Assembly: GCA_013398615.1 (NCBI GenBank)
Contig: VZSR01003798.1
Span: forward strand, 9,299,542 to 9,363,541
Length of the DNA stretch: 64,000 bases
Reading direction: 5' to 3'
Origin: Brachypodius melanocephalos
Taxonomy: Eukaryota > Chordata > Aves > Passeriformes > Pycnonotidae
A program made the position numbers and the translations under genes. Within the stretch, counting starts at the first letter, position 1. Every line of letters begins with the position of its first letter. The notes beneath the pieces were generated by a model. The model saw only the letters and a list, made by a program, of their open reading frames with translations. It made no database searches and was not told the origin of the DNA. Below, one piece after another: positions 24,901 through 33,706 of this stretch.

Positions 24901-27900
24901 TATTAACTGGTTTGTCCTTAGAGTACTTTCAGGAGACCAAGTAATATTCCCTTGTTCACTCATTAGCTCTGAGAAGAAAATAGATACCAATTTAAAAGGC
25001 TTGTTGGATAGAACATCTGCAAAATCTGGGACCTCTTGGCTCCTGATTCTGTGATCTAATAAATATTTCATCCTGTCCATTATGCTCTACAACTTATACA
25101 TACAACATTGACTGATTGCAATATATATACAATATTCATTACTCTTGGAGTGTTTCAAGAAGGTCTGTTAAATCAGCAAAAGATATCTGTGGCTCTTGTT
25201 TGGAATAGTGGGAAATAAAAACCAGTCAGGGAGTAAAACAAGCCAAGTTCAGACTGGCTGCACAGATTTCAGAGCCTGCTGAGTGAGGCCTTGGGAGGAC
25301 CATCCTTACCCAACACAGGAAAGAAGACACCACCACTTCTCAGAGGGAGCACACTCAGATGTGCCTGCTGGAATCCAGTTGGTTCTGCCTTAACAGTTGC
25401 TGCTCCCAAGTGTTTTTGTTTGGTGGCAGCTGCTCCTGGGCTGCTGCGTGCTCCTGTGCTAGTACTCCATCCATTTTTTGCTAACATGAACCATACTCTG
25501 CATATCAGGTCCTCACCTCCCCAACAGATCTCTAATTCTAAAAATATTTTACTATATCCAGAGTTTGCACTTTATGTTCACCAGTGTTGTTGCAAGGAGT
25601 TACCCTGCATGTAAACGCAAATGCCTTTTTCCCATGGGGCATTACTTTTTAGTTTTCCTTTCTCTTTCAGTGCTGCTCAGATAATTTAGTAACCATTGCA
25701 CTTTTAAACCATGATACCTGAAGTTGACTTTATGAGGGACATTTGTAAGAAAATCTGAACTTTCTTACCTAGGAGTTACACTGTATCTATACTAAATATT
25801 AGATGCATAACTCAGCAGTTATATGAGATTGGAATCCAGACGTGACATCTGAAGAAAGAAGAGTATTAGTGTGAAGTATTATTTGAGGACAGGGGAATTT
25901 TTTGGTGAAGAACATGTTTAATTATTTGTATGTCTATTAACTAATGCATGGATATTTTGAAGTTACCTGAGTTTTTCTGGGGGACTAGTTTATGTGACTG
26001 ATTTCAAAATTTTTCTACAGACAGGCAGCCCAACCTTCATCAATATATATGAAAATTGTCCAGAAAAAAACAAAACTGTGGGTATGTACTCTCTTTTCCT
26101 TCTCATTCATATGCAGAATTAGCCAGGGCAGGCTGCCTGGAAGAGCTGCCCCTTGGCTTTCAATACAATGGTGAAAAGTGTTCTACTTAGTGGGTCATTT
26201 TTAGTTCCCTAGATGAAGGGCAGACAAAAAAGCCTTACAGCTTTTCTAAAGGCCACTAATCTATCTTCATGTCTGCTGGCAGACTTACTCATTTTACTTC
26301 TCATGATAGTGTACAGTAGCTCTTTGTTTTTTTATTCTCTTCCATACTCTTTGTTGTTTTATTCCCTTTCTTCATACCATTTGAAAAAGGAAGATACTTC
26401 ATTACTTATCAGTCTCTGAATATATCCCTTCTCCTACAAGTGCTCAATGAGATCCAAAGTATCAGCATGGAGTTGTTCCAACAGAGCCTGGCCCCTTGGT
26501 TCCAGCATCCCTGGCTTCTCAGTGTGACTGTGCCCTTCCCCTGCCTTAGGCAGCTTTGTGTCCAGGATCAATTTGCCTTTAGCAAAACCTGCTCTCAGGG
26601 ACCCCAGAAGATCATCAGCCTCCATCCCTTTCTGGACTTCCTTTGCCACAGCTGATGCCCTGAGCACATTTCCTCAGCTCCTCTCTTTCACTGCACAATG
26701 AGGTGCTTTCTGAATTCCCACCTGCACAGCTCTGAAGCAATCCATTATATTGTCTGCAGGGGATACTTCAGTTTCTCATGTTATTTCCAATTCAAGGAAA
26801 GGAGAATCCTGCAAAGAGAGGGTGAACAAATAAAAGAATGAATGAATAGATCTATGAATAAAACGTTTGTTGAGCAGCAAAAATATGCCTGCTATTTGGC
26901 TAGCTGAAGTGCTATTATTTTCATACCCTGCAGGGGATATTCTGTTAGCCTGTTCCTAGGCTTGGATCCTAACCTGACAGATGTGGCTTTGGCTCTCCAG
27001 GCAGAGCCTCAAAGCACCAATCTCCTCCATCTCTCCCTTCTCCACTAGAACAGCAAGAGAACTGCTCAGCTTCCCACAAGCTCTTTTTGTGGTGCAGAGG
27101 GAAAGGAAAGAGTTTTGCAACAAATAACATATATGTTTGGTGTTTCTGTAGAGGCATGTATTAATTTCTTTCCAATCTGTGGGGGGTTCACTGCTGACAT
27201 CGATTGGAGCAGAACAGAACCAGTGCAGAACATTTCTGAAAACTTCATTCTAATTAATTTTGGACTTCGTGCCTTCTAGACATACAGAAAAATAAGTTAA
27301 TTTGCATTTCTCTTTTCCTTCTGAATTACTTTAGTGGGCTATAAAGAACATCATTCCTATTTCAGCTTTTACAATTACTTAAAGCTGAGTTTTTTTAAAA
27401 AAAGGAAATCTGTGCATACTATATACTAATTGCAGGTAATTGTGATGAGAGATCACAGAAGACAATAAAAGAGGCAACCTCATTGAAACCTGCCTACAAA
27501 GCAGATCTCTTTGATGATCCATGTTACATCAACACCCAGTCCCTGCAGTCTGCAGCCTGTGCAGCCCGAGGTCCAGCAACAGCACAGCTCCCTGGGAGCC
27601 CTCTGCACCAGGCCAGTAGGTTCCCATTGCAATGCCATACCTGTCTCAGCACTGGAAGGAGTGGGGCTTCTCATCTCTCTGCATGGAGAAAGACTTGTGT
27701 TTCCCATAAGAAATATAGAAAAGGTGGGGGGAAGAAATCTATCCTGGTTGTTCATTTTCCTTGTTGGATTCGAGAGAAAGTGGATTGAAGAGCAAAAGTA
27801 GTGATGGTAAACAAGCAGAGTAATCTTTCATCTTCTATACTTGATTGATGACAATGAATAGAGTGCCACAGGTATTTAAAAGCAAGTCTTTAGGATGATA

Positions 27901-30214
27901 TGAGCTTGGGACTGCACAGTGCCTCAAGGAAAAGGTTTCTCCTGTATGTTCAAGGTCTTAACCACTCTAAAGTGGAGCTGACTTCAGATGCCTTTGCTTC
28001 ACAGGCAGTAGCATGCAAGGTTAAAGTGGGATTATTGTGACTGTGTTTTCTCAGTTCTTCCATAAATGGCCATTGAACCTCATCCAATAATTTCTAAATC
28101 AAACCATTTGATCTGTGGTATCAATTAAATGTATGTCAAAACTTGATTTATGGACTCAAAGTGGTGGATATCCAGTAAATGATTATATAGTTGCTACTGA
28201 TTGTCCTTATTATTGAATATACTTTATTAGCTTTGCCTTTTATGGTTTCCCACTGAGTGTTTTCTCTCTCAGAGATGATCCACACAAGAAAGTGGAAAAA
28301 TGACTGGACAATAAAGGAAACACAATAATGAAATCTGTGATCATTGAGATATTTCCAACTTGGGACTGTATTATGCTTTAAAAGGAACTGCCTATATCCT
28401 GAGGAGCCTTAGGTTGCACAATTCCATTGAAGAACTGGTATCCTCTTATTTTCCTTAGAAGAATCCTGCCTGTGAATCATTTGCAGTCTGACTGGCTATA
28501 TCCCAAACCACCCAGTTTTTTTAGTACATTTGGTAATTGTTCGTTTTTTTAACAGCAAATGCATCATGCTGTAATCCTTCCCTTCAGGCTACATTGGCTA
28601 TGTTGTCTTACATTCCTGCACATAGCTGGAGTCACTCAACATGACTCTCCCAATGATCTGTGACAATCTCTTCAGAGCTTGTTAAAGAAGAAAGAAAAAC
28701 AAGATTTTAAGGGGAAAAAAAGCTAAAAAGCCAACAAAAATCTTGTTTTTACATGGAACATTTGACTTTTTCATACAAAGAAATACAACCCCAAACCAGT
28801 ACAGCATCAGAAAAAAATTCCTGTTTCTAATCCCTGTTGCCTAGCAACCAACGGCTTTCCCATCTAAGGTAGAGGAAGAGGTGGTGTGATAATTTTGCCT
28901 AATGCACTGGAGGGTCATGAGCATTCATGTGTGCATATTCTTGCAGTCTGTAAGGTTGGTTTGATCACAACTTCAAGACTGAATCATTTGAATTTTTTAA
29001 AAGCTATTAAAAATATTGGCTTGCATCCTTTTAGGATGAACTTTTAGGTGAAGTGTCCAATACATTCCCTTTCATTTAATTTTAGAGTTACCGGAACCTG
29101 TTCAGCAGAGTGCCACAAGCAACACAGCTGGTCTCTGTGCTCTGCCACAAATAAAGCAACAGCTAAAGAATGAAGATTGTTACCATGGCAAATTGAACAG
29201 GAAAGCAGCAGAGAGCCTCTTAGTCAACGACGGGGATTTTCTGGTACGAGAGAGCACAACGTCACCTGGTCAGTATGTCCTCAGTGGACTTCAGGGAGGG
29301 CAGGCAAAGCATCTACTCTTGGTGGATCCTGAGGGCAAGGTATGAATGTTTCATATAATGAAATTCCAGTGCTGCTCAGATATTTCAATCAAAATGTATG
29401 GGTGCATTCCATGAAGTGGAACTGATTTGATTCCATCTAGGTTAATTTAAATATAGCCAGTGGCTGCAGTAGGTTTGAAAGTTCAAAAACTTACAAACAC
29501 TGAAGTACTACAGAAGTAGCAGTGAAGAACTTAAATACTGTTAGTCCAGGTGCTGATAATTAGTGTATACACTTAACACATCATTTGAAGCGTTAGCCCT
29601 AGAAAAAAATAACCCTATCCTTAATTATGAATTTCTGGATACAGAAAAGATTTGTTGTCACTTCAATTCTACTTTCTTCTGCTCAGGGTTAGAAGAACAG
29701 TCTTGAGTGACATTTCTGAGGAGAGAGTAAATCAGAAAATCCTCAATGGGATTTAGGGAAAAATATCTCTCTTCTGCAGAGGAAAAAAAAAACAAACCAA
29801 AAAAAAAAAAAAAGTTATTTCATTCCCCTGTGCAGAATCAGCTGAATTTGACATACAGTCTCTTTACTTTTCTGCTGCTTTTCATGTGAGCTAATGGTGA
29901 GTCAAAGGGTAGGTCTGAATTGCTGTCTACAGACTAATGATCCTACTCAAGTGAGTTCAGTGGCTTAAGTGCCTTTTGACTTTAACGTGTTACGCTCATG
30001 TTCAACCAGTTATAAGCACAATCTAACCTTAAATATATTGTTTTTCTTCTTCCACTAGGTGAGAACCAAAGACCATATATTTGATAGTGTGGGTCATCTT
30101 ATTCAGTATCACATGGAAAATAATTTGCCAATCATCTCTTCTGGAAGTGAAGTGAGCTTGAAGCAGCCTGTAAGGAAAGAGAATAATATGGGACACATGC
30201 AATATCACAAATAA
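4489..30214 (+). CDS. SHC4: SHC-transforming adaptor protein 4 (ShcD/RaLP), complete, 12 coding exons
   Basis: Gene-level entry; coding segments are listed separately. The joined frame is 1899 nt, 632 residues, against about 630 in human. Domain order is that of the SHC family. An N-terminal CH2-type region covers about 1-187. The PTB (PID) domain covers about 188-355, with YMGCIEV, HHMQSISFAS and the end FRQYLKNP. The CH1 region covers about 356-527 with three YxN-type GRB2 sites: Y377/Y378 (YYNE), Y426 (YENC) and Y467 (YINT). The SH2 domain covers about 528-620, with the phosphotyrosine-binding arginine R551 in FLVRES and R535 in helix A. SHC proteins dock on activated receptor tyrosine kinases at the membrane and pass signal through GRB2-SOS to RAS-MAPK; mammalian SHC4 is linked to MuSK, TrkB and melanoma. 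The N-terminus (MRERSQQSL, ATG at 4489, G at -3) and the YENC site mark SHC4 rather than SHC1-3. No domain is missing and there is no frameshift. The gene spans about 26 kb, much shorter than I recall for mammals. Confidence 0.96.
7420..7745. promoter_or_regulatory. CpG-rich patch in SHC4 intron 1, possible alternative promoter or enhancer
   Basis: About 320 bases with clustered CpG and GC-rich blocks in an otherwise AT-richer intron. An inverted pair TGATTCA (7539) / TGAATCA (7567) lies inside. No coding exon is apparent. The regulatory role is inferred from composition alone. Confidence 0.35.
8123..8142. repeat. (CTGT)5 microsatellite
   Basis: Five perfect CTGT units in SHC4 intron 1. Confidence 0.9.
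11679..11688. other. Assembly gap (10 N)
   Basis: Ten N bases lie within a T homopolymer: 12 T before (11667-11678) and 7 T after (11689-11695). Ten is probably a nominal size, so the true tract length is unknown. It lies about 240 bases upstream of SHC4 exon 2 and does not affect coding sequence. Confidence 0.98.
11927..11997 (+). CDS. SHC4: SHC4 coding exon 2 (residues 195-218)
   Basis: Acceptor cccacag|TAC, donor CACCAG|gtaggt, phase 2 end. Encodes the PTB hallmark YMGCIEVLQSMRSLDFG followed by TRTQVT. Confidence 0.96.
12112..12136. repeat. (TTTTG)n pentanucleotide repeat
   Basis: About five copies of TTTTG just downstream of SHC4 exon 2. Confidence 0.85.
15876..15942. repeat. Poly(T) homopolymer, 67 bases
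   Basis: An uninterrupted T-run, far longer than any other homopolymer in the window. Flanks show no processed-transcript structure: on the minus strand there is no AATAAA close upstream of the A-run and no recognisable coding remnant. Its true length may be distorted by sequencing. Confidence 0.9.
17851..17914 (+). CDS. SHC4: SHC4 coding exon 3 (residues 218-239)
   Basis: Acceptor atttgcag|GGA, donor CGGAAG|gtaaat, phase 0 end. Encodes EAISRLCEAVSG and the basic IKKRK segment of the PTB domain. Confidence 0.95.
17915..18845 (+). other. SHC4: SHC4 intron 3 (0.9 kb)
   Basis: GT-AG intron, T-rich in its middle part; nothing else recognised. Confidence 0.9.
18846..18965 (+). CDS. SHC4: SHC4 coding exon 4 (residues 240-279)
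   Basis: Acceptor tgttcaaag|CCT, donor CAGCAG|gtagga, phase 0. Encodes PPVKFLSSVLGKSNLQFSG and the following NIKLTIS strand of the PTB domain. Confidence 0.96.
18966..20044 (+). other. SHC4: SHC4 intron 4 (1.1 kb), with hairpin
   Basis: GT-AG intron. It contains an 11-bp-arm perfect inverted repeat at 19614-19640; no exon or repeat family is recognised. Confidence 0.88.
19614..19640. repeat. Perfect inverted repeat, 11-bp arms, 5-nt loop
   Basis: TTGGCTCACTG at 19614-19624 pairs exactly with CAGTGAGCCAA at 19630-19640 around a GCTCT loop, inside SHC4 intron 4. Confidence 0.9.
20045..20098 (+). CDS. SHC4: SHC4 coding exon 5 (residues 280-297)
   Basis: Acceptor ttttcag|ATT, donor GACCCA|gtaagt, phase 0. 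Encodes IIANHHMQSISFASGGDP, the most conserved PTB block of the SHC family. Confidence 0.97.
20099..22098 (+). other. SHC4: SHC4 intron 5 (2.0 kb)
   Basis: GT-AG intron, AT-rich; no exon, RNA gene or repeat family recognised. Confidence 0.9.
22099..22150 (+). CDS. SHC4: SHC4 coding exon 6 (residues 298-315)
   Basis: Acceptor tttctgtag|GAT, donor CAGAGAG|gtactg, phase 1 end. Encodes DTTDYVAYVAKDPVNQR of the PTB domain. Confidence 0.96.
22151..22501 (+). other. SHC4: SHC4 intron 6 (0.35 kb)
   Basis: Short GT-AG intron; nothing recognised inside. Confidence 0.92.
22502..22628 (+). CDS. SHC4: SHC4 coding exon 7 (residues 315-357)
   Basis: Acceptor tttttcag|CAT, donor AATGAAAG|gtcagc, phase 2 end. 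Encodes CHILECPNGMAQEV and the C-terminal PTB helix with QAFELRFRQYLKNP. Confidence 0.96.
22957..22979. repeat. Alternating purine-pyrimidine (GC)n(CA)n tract
   Basis: A 23-base alternating purine/pyrimidine run, GC repeats passing into CA repeats, of a composition able to adopt Z-DNA. It directly follows TATAAATA (22949-22956). Confidence 0.8.
23793..23841. repeat. Two-copy direct repeat, 28-bp period
   Basis: CACATAATCAA-N-TACTTG-N-AC occurs at 23793-23813 and 23821-23841 with two mismatches, a small imperfect local duplication in SHC4 intron 7. Confidence 0.8.
24536..24713 (+). CDS. SHC4: SHC4 coding exon 8 (residues 357-416)
   Basis: Acceptor tttttcag|CGA, donor TGCTCA|gtaagt, phase 0 end. 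Opens the CH1 region and carries DHEYYNEIPGKEPP, in which Y377/Y378 correspond to the paired tyrosines Y239/Y240 of human SHC1, a GRB2-binding site when phosphorylated. Confidence 0.96.
24714..26020 (+). other. SHC4: SHC4 intron 8 (1.3 kb)
   Basis: GT-AG intron; no exon or repeat family recognised. Confidence 0.9.
26021..26081 (+). CDS. SHC4: SHC4 coding exon 9 (residues 417-437)
   Basis: Acceptor ttctacag|ACA, donor ACTGTGG|gtatgt, phase 1 end. Encodes FINIYENCPEK. Y426-E-N is a YxN GRB2-type motif shared with mammalian SHC4 and absent from SHC1, which helps to name the paralogue. Confidence 0.9.
26082..27435 (+). other. SHC4: SHC4 intron 9 (1.35 kb)
   Basis: GT-AG intron. A 77-codon minus-strand frame at 26434-26667 was judged accidental. 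Nothing else is recognised. Confidence 0.88.
27436..27615 (+). CDS. SHC4: SHC4 coding exon 10 (residues 437-497)
   Basis: Acceptor attgcag|GTA, donor CAGGCCA|gtaggt, phase 1 end. Encodes DLFDDPCYINTQSLQS. Y467-I-N corresponds to the conserved SHC GRB2 site (Y317 of p52 SHC1). The donor is fixed by phase: A plus AG of the next exon makes Lys497, and GSPLHQAKLPEPVQ then aligns without gap to mammalian SHC4. Confidence 0.93.
27616..29085 (+). other. SHC4: SHC4 intron 10 (1.5 kb), containing an RFX-type X-box
   Basis: GT-AG intron without a recognisable exon. It contains a perfect palindromic X-box at 28836-28848. Confidence 0.88.
28836..28848. promoter_or_regulatory. Perfect RFX X-box (EF-C/MDBP palindrome) in SHC4 intron 10
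   Basis: GTTGCC-T-AGCAAC fits the RFX consensus RYYNYY-N(1-3)-RRNRAC on both half-sites and is fully palindromic around the central base. RFX proteins bind such sites as dimers. It lies mid-intron, far from a recognised promoter, so any role would be as an intronic enhancer or methylated-DNA binding site. The match is seen; function is inferred. Confidence 0.6.
29086..29339 (+). CDS. SHC4: SHC4 coding exon 11 (residues 497-581)
   Basis: Acceptor attttag|AGT, donor GGCAAG|gtatga, phase 0 end. Carries the first two thirds of the SH2 domain: CYHGKLNRKAAESLL, then GDFLVREST with the phosphotyrosine-binding R551, and the QYVLSGLQGG and KHLLLVDPEGK strands. Confidence 0.97.
29340..30058 (+). other. 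SHC4: SHC4 intron 11 (0.7 kb)
   Basis: GT-AG intron with A-rich runs around 29789-29813; nothing else recognised. Confidence 0.9.
30059..30214 (+). CDS. SHC4: SHC4 coding exon 12 and stop (residues 582-632)
   Basis: Acceptor tccactag|GTG; TAA stop at 30212-30214. Encodes VRTKDHIFDSVGHLIQYH and the SH2 end PIISSGSEVSLKQP, followed by a short divergent tail. Confidence 0.97.
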   Translation: MRTKDHIFDSVGHLIQYHMENNLPIISSGSEVSLKQPVRKENNMGHMQYHK

Positions 30215-30325
30215 TCCCTTGGATCTCACAAATCCCAACACAATTCATACCTGAACTTTCTATTATGAAGACAAGTCAAAAAAGTATAGACTGCACTTTC
30301 TGCTGCTGTTCCAGAAGAAGCCCTT

Positions 30326-30370
30326 TTGTGTGTGTATGTATGAATATATGTATATGTGTATATCTATGTA
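30326..30370. repeat. TG/TA-rich low-complexity patch
   Basis: Interrupted (TG)n and (TA)n dinucleotides inside the presumed SHC4 3' UTR. Confidence 0.65.
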
Positions 30371-31247
30371 GATCTGTAGAGATCAACAAGCATAGTTATA
30401 TAGATACATATAATCTTAATCTTAACAAAATTTCACCTTTGGAGTGTGAGATTCATTTGTGAGAAGGTATTTTAGACATGCACAAATGTCACTTTCAAGG
30501 TCATACTGAATCAGTAACTATTTAAAAGCACAATTAAAACTACATACAAAAGCTCACTTGAAAGAACTGCTGGAACATTAGTATGTGCCTTTTAGCATAG
30601 AATTACTGAAACCAATATTATTTATACTGAATTAGTTTTGGGTGGTTAAACAAACATGTCTAAGCTTTTAACTATTTGCCAAAAACAAGTACAATTTGAA
30701 TATTACTAAAATGTCATCTTTCGATAGACACTAACAATTTCATTTTGCTTGTAACAGCACTTTACTAGCAAGTAACGTTTGAAATGAATGGCATTCACAA
30801 TACAGAAAGGTGGTCCAATTTCTTAATAATTTTTTGTCACTGTCTGACTACTCAAAGATTTGAGATAATGAACATTTACAAAGTTGAAATTAATATATGT
30901 AATATAATTTTGGAATAGAACTTGTTAAGGGACAAGCATGCTAGATCTTAATATTTTTGTCTTGCATATGATTTTACTATTATTATCAATTAATACTGGA
31001 AACATCTTTTTAAAGGTAGGCTAAATATATTTTCATTGATTACATAGTTGTTTACAAACTAGAAAAGCTGAACAGAACTAATGATACATTTTGGGAGCAA
31101 GCTATTTAAAAAGATGTTGGAACTTTGCATGTGTCCTTATTCAGTGTTCTTTCCAAAACAAGATAGTTTTCCCCTCTTCACGTAGAGTCCATTTGTTCCT
31201 AAACATGGAAAAGTCTTTTAAAAGAAATCTATTAATTGTTTTGCCAC

Positions 31248-31253
31248 AATAAA
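31248..31253 (+). promoter_or_regulatory. SHC4: Candidate SHC4 poly(A) signal AATAAA
   Basis: AATAAA about 1.03 kb after the SHC4 stop, with TG/T-rich sequence some 40-60 bases downstream. A second AATAAA at 32536-32541 is a possible distal signal. Confidence 0.45.
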
Positions 31254-31275
31254 TACTCTAAACATGAACAATCCT

Positions 31276-33100
31276 ATATTCAGAGTGAACAGTGGTTTAT
31301 TTGGCTTCCTGTTGAAGAAACAGTGATTTAATAAGTGACTGAAGACAGACAGGGGAGATTTTGGGAATGAACTGGTAGTCCAGGTGATGGCCTGAGGGAA
31401 ATTGTGCCTTTAAAACAAGCAATGTCCTCTGGCATGAACAGACATAATTCTCCTTGTCTCCCAGCTCACCGGCTCAGTTCCTAAGGCAGACAATTGTTGT
31501 GGAGTTCAGCAGTTGCTGGAAATCCTGACCATAAAAAAGTACATTCTGTTTGCCACTGCTCGTGATAAATGGGACACTGTAGAATGAGCTCTTTCCTCTA
31601 GTAAACAAGAGGAGAGGTCTTACAAAATTATGGAAGACAAGCTTCCTTGGAAGGGAAAATATAATGTAAAGAGCCACACTTAGAATCTACTAGAAAAAAT
31701 TGTATTTTTATCCTCAGCCAATAGCCATAAAAATACAGTTAATTCTTTGGTAATAATATGATTAAACTACTTGATTGCATACACTGAAGCAGTGAGAAGC
31801 TTTAAAACATTATATTTGATTTCCTTGCTAATAGTCTGGCATTTTTGATACCCTAAGCCTTCAGGGCTAGCAGCCCAAACTTATGCCCATTCTATCCTAT
31901 GCAAGGTGCTCACCTGTGAAGGCCTCCAGCAAGAGTTCACGCTGGAGCTTTATGCCACAGCAAGGACAGCTGGCAAGAAACTGGGATAGCAACCCCCTGC
32001 ATAATATCCTTTCTATTCTTGCATCTTGTCAAACTTCAGAATGTGCTTGATATGACTATGGAGCAAGCAATGAAGCAAACTCAGCTACTTCTGTGGCATG
32101 TCAAGTGGGGAGAAAGACCTGCTGTTTTGATTTTTGCATCAAAGCTGAGTTTTATGACAGCTCATAGAAGGAAAATGTGCAGAACTCCACCTCTATTTTT
32201 AGTACAAATGAAAGTTACTCAGGACTTAAATAATAGCATTTGGAGCTGTGATAGTATGAGATCAAAGTTTTTTGACTTTGCCAATCAAGATGCTGACTTA
32301 GGGACTTTTTTCACTTCATCAGTTTTCACCTTACCAGTGAATAAGAACAGCCAGAGCCAGCGTGTGATGTTTGGATCACACTATAACGCAGTCTGTGTCT
32401 CTCTTTGAATATCACTAATGTAAAAAGTTTGAAAAACCTGAATCTTTGTTCTGATGCTCCTGCATATTTTTTAAGTGTCTGAAGCAGAAACATGAAGTAA
32501 AAAGGAAGGAAAGGGAGATAATTTGGTGCGAGTGCAATAAAGAAGTATATCAAAATCTTTTGATGTGAAAGCAGATAATCCAACTAATTACAGATAAAAA
32601 TCAAACACAACATAGGCCATGCATTTTCCTAGAATAAACGACATTCATTCTTAGGTTTTGATTTTTAGCATTTACATGCCTTTATTTAAGCTACTAATGC
32701 TGCTCTGTGGCCCAGCTGTCTCATGTAAAATATACTATGTCTGCTCCTCTCTGGAAATCTTAGAAAAAATCATGCTAAAAAGAAAAATAGTTGTCTGAAT
32801 TTTAGAGTTTCCAAAATATTGTTCTTGAGAAACTCAGTATGAATTGTCAGACACATCTAAGCCCCTTTTTGCTCTTGTTTGTGTCATTTAATGCCTGTGA
32901 AAATTACGAGAATTTGTTTGAATCTCTGATCGAATGGTTACTAGAATCCTCTGGGGAAAATGGCTGATTTCGCCTATAATGTCGCATTTACTAGACATAG
33001 CATGTTCGTTCCTTTTCAAACTTCTATAAATTTCACTGAAACATATGAACTGTTTGCTCCCATCAATAAAAATCCTCCAACAAATGACACACACGTCTCT
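31276..33100. other. Spacer between SHC4 and CEP152
   Basis: About 1.8 kb, AT-rich, with no recognisable exon. A 129-codon frame at 32019-32408 resembles nothing known. An AATAAA at 32536-32541 may serve as a distal SHC4 signal. Confidence 0.55.
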
Positions 33101-33395
33101 GCCCCGGGGTCCTTTCCCGCTGCCCGGCCGCGCTGTCGGGGCTGAGGGCGAGGCACCAGGTGGGGCTGTTACAAACGGAACCAACTCTGTCAGAATTGCT
33201 TCCTGCCGCGACTCTGCGCAATAAATCTGTTCCTTCTGAGGAGGTTTTAATTTTTTAAAGAGAATGAGCTCTCGCAGCGGAGCGGGTTCTCGAGCACCCA
33301 AGCGAAGGCTGCCTAGGGAAGGTGCTCGGACAGGAGAGGTTCCCGCGCCTCCCCTCAGCGCTATCGTGACACTGTCGCGAGGCGCAGCTCGCGGG

Positions 33396-33407
33396 CACGT
33401 GACGTCA
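33396..33407. promoter_or_regulatory. Overlapping E-box CACGTG and CRE TGACGTCA
   Basis: CACGTG (33396-33401) shares two bases with the full palindromic CRE TGACGTCA (33400-33407). Such sites bind bHLH-ZIP factors (USF, MYC/MAX) and CREB/ATF respectively; overlap suggests competition. It lies in the CEP152 CpG island. Confidence 0.6.
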
Positions 33408-33421
33408 CCGCGCGGCCGCGC

Positions 33422-33434
33422 GTTGCCAGGCGAC
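33422..33434. promoter_or_regulatory. CEP152: RFX X-box in CEP152 promoter
   Basis: GTTGCC-A-GGCGAC satisfies RYYNYY-N-RRNRAC. RFX factors drive many cilium and basal-body genes, so a site in the promoter of a centriole-biogenesis gene is plausible. It lies 15 bp after the CRE. Confidence 0.55.
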
Positions 33435-33508
33435 CGCCACGTCCCGCTGCGAGATGGCGCCGCTGCCCGCCCGCGGAGACCCCGCCCCTCCAGAAAACTC
33501 ACACTGCC

Positions 33509-33706
33509 ATTGGTCGTCTGCTTGGCCAATCAGCTCGCCAGGCGCGTTCCCGCGACCATGCGCGCCTGCTTTCAAACAATCAGCGGGGGTGGGCCTGCCC
33601 TCCCGCGCGCTGGGCGGGCTCTGGTCGTCGATTGGTGTTTGGGGCTGTCACTCAGCGCGGCTCAGGGCACTTCTGGCTGCCGGTTGTTACCCGGCGCTGT
33701 CAATCA
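33509..33706. promoter_or_regulatory. CEP152: Cluster of CCAAT-type boxes with a CHR-like motif
   Basis: Exact ATTGG/CCAAT pentamers lie at 33509-33513, 33526-33530 and 33631-33635, with CAATCAG variants at 33577 and 33701. TTCAAA at 33571-33576 is a CHR element (TTTGAA) on the minus strand. CCAAT clusters with a CHR are typical of G2/M genes regulated by NF-Y and DREAM/MuvB complexes. Sequence matches are seen; regulation is inferred. Confidence 0.5.

Larger units (their letters stand above)
30215..31275 (+). other. SHC4: Probable SHC4 3' UTR
   Basis: AT-rich non-coding sequence after the SHC4 stop, with ATTTA pentamers and a TG/TA-rich patch at about 30326-30370. The proposed end follows the AATAAA at 31248. 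The extent is inferred. Confidence 0.5.

Noticed and set aside
26434..26667. 77-codon minus-strand frame in SHC4 intron 9
   Set aside because: It looks protein-like in composition, but I recognise no family, and no splice or promoter signals surround it. It is too short to support from sequence alone.
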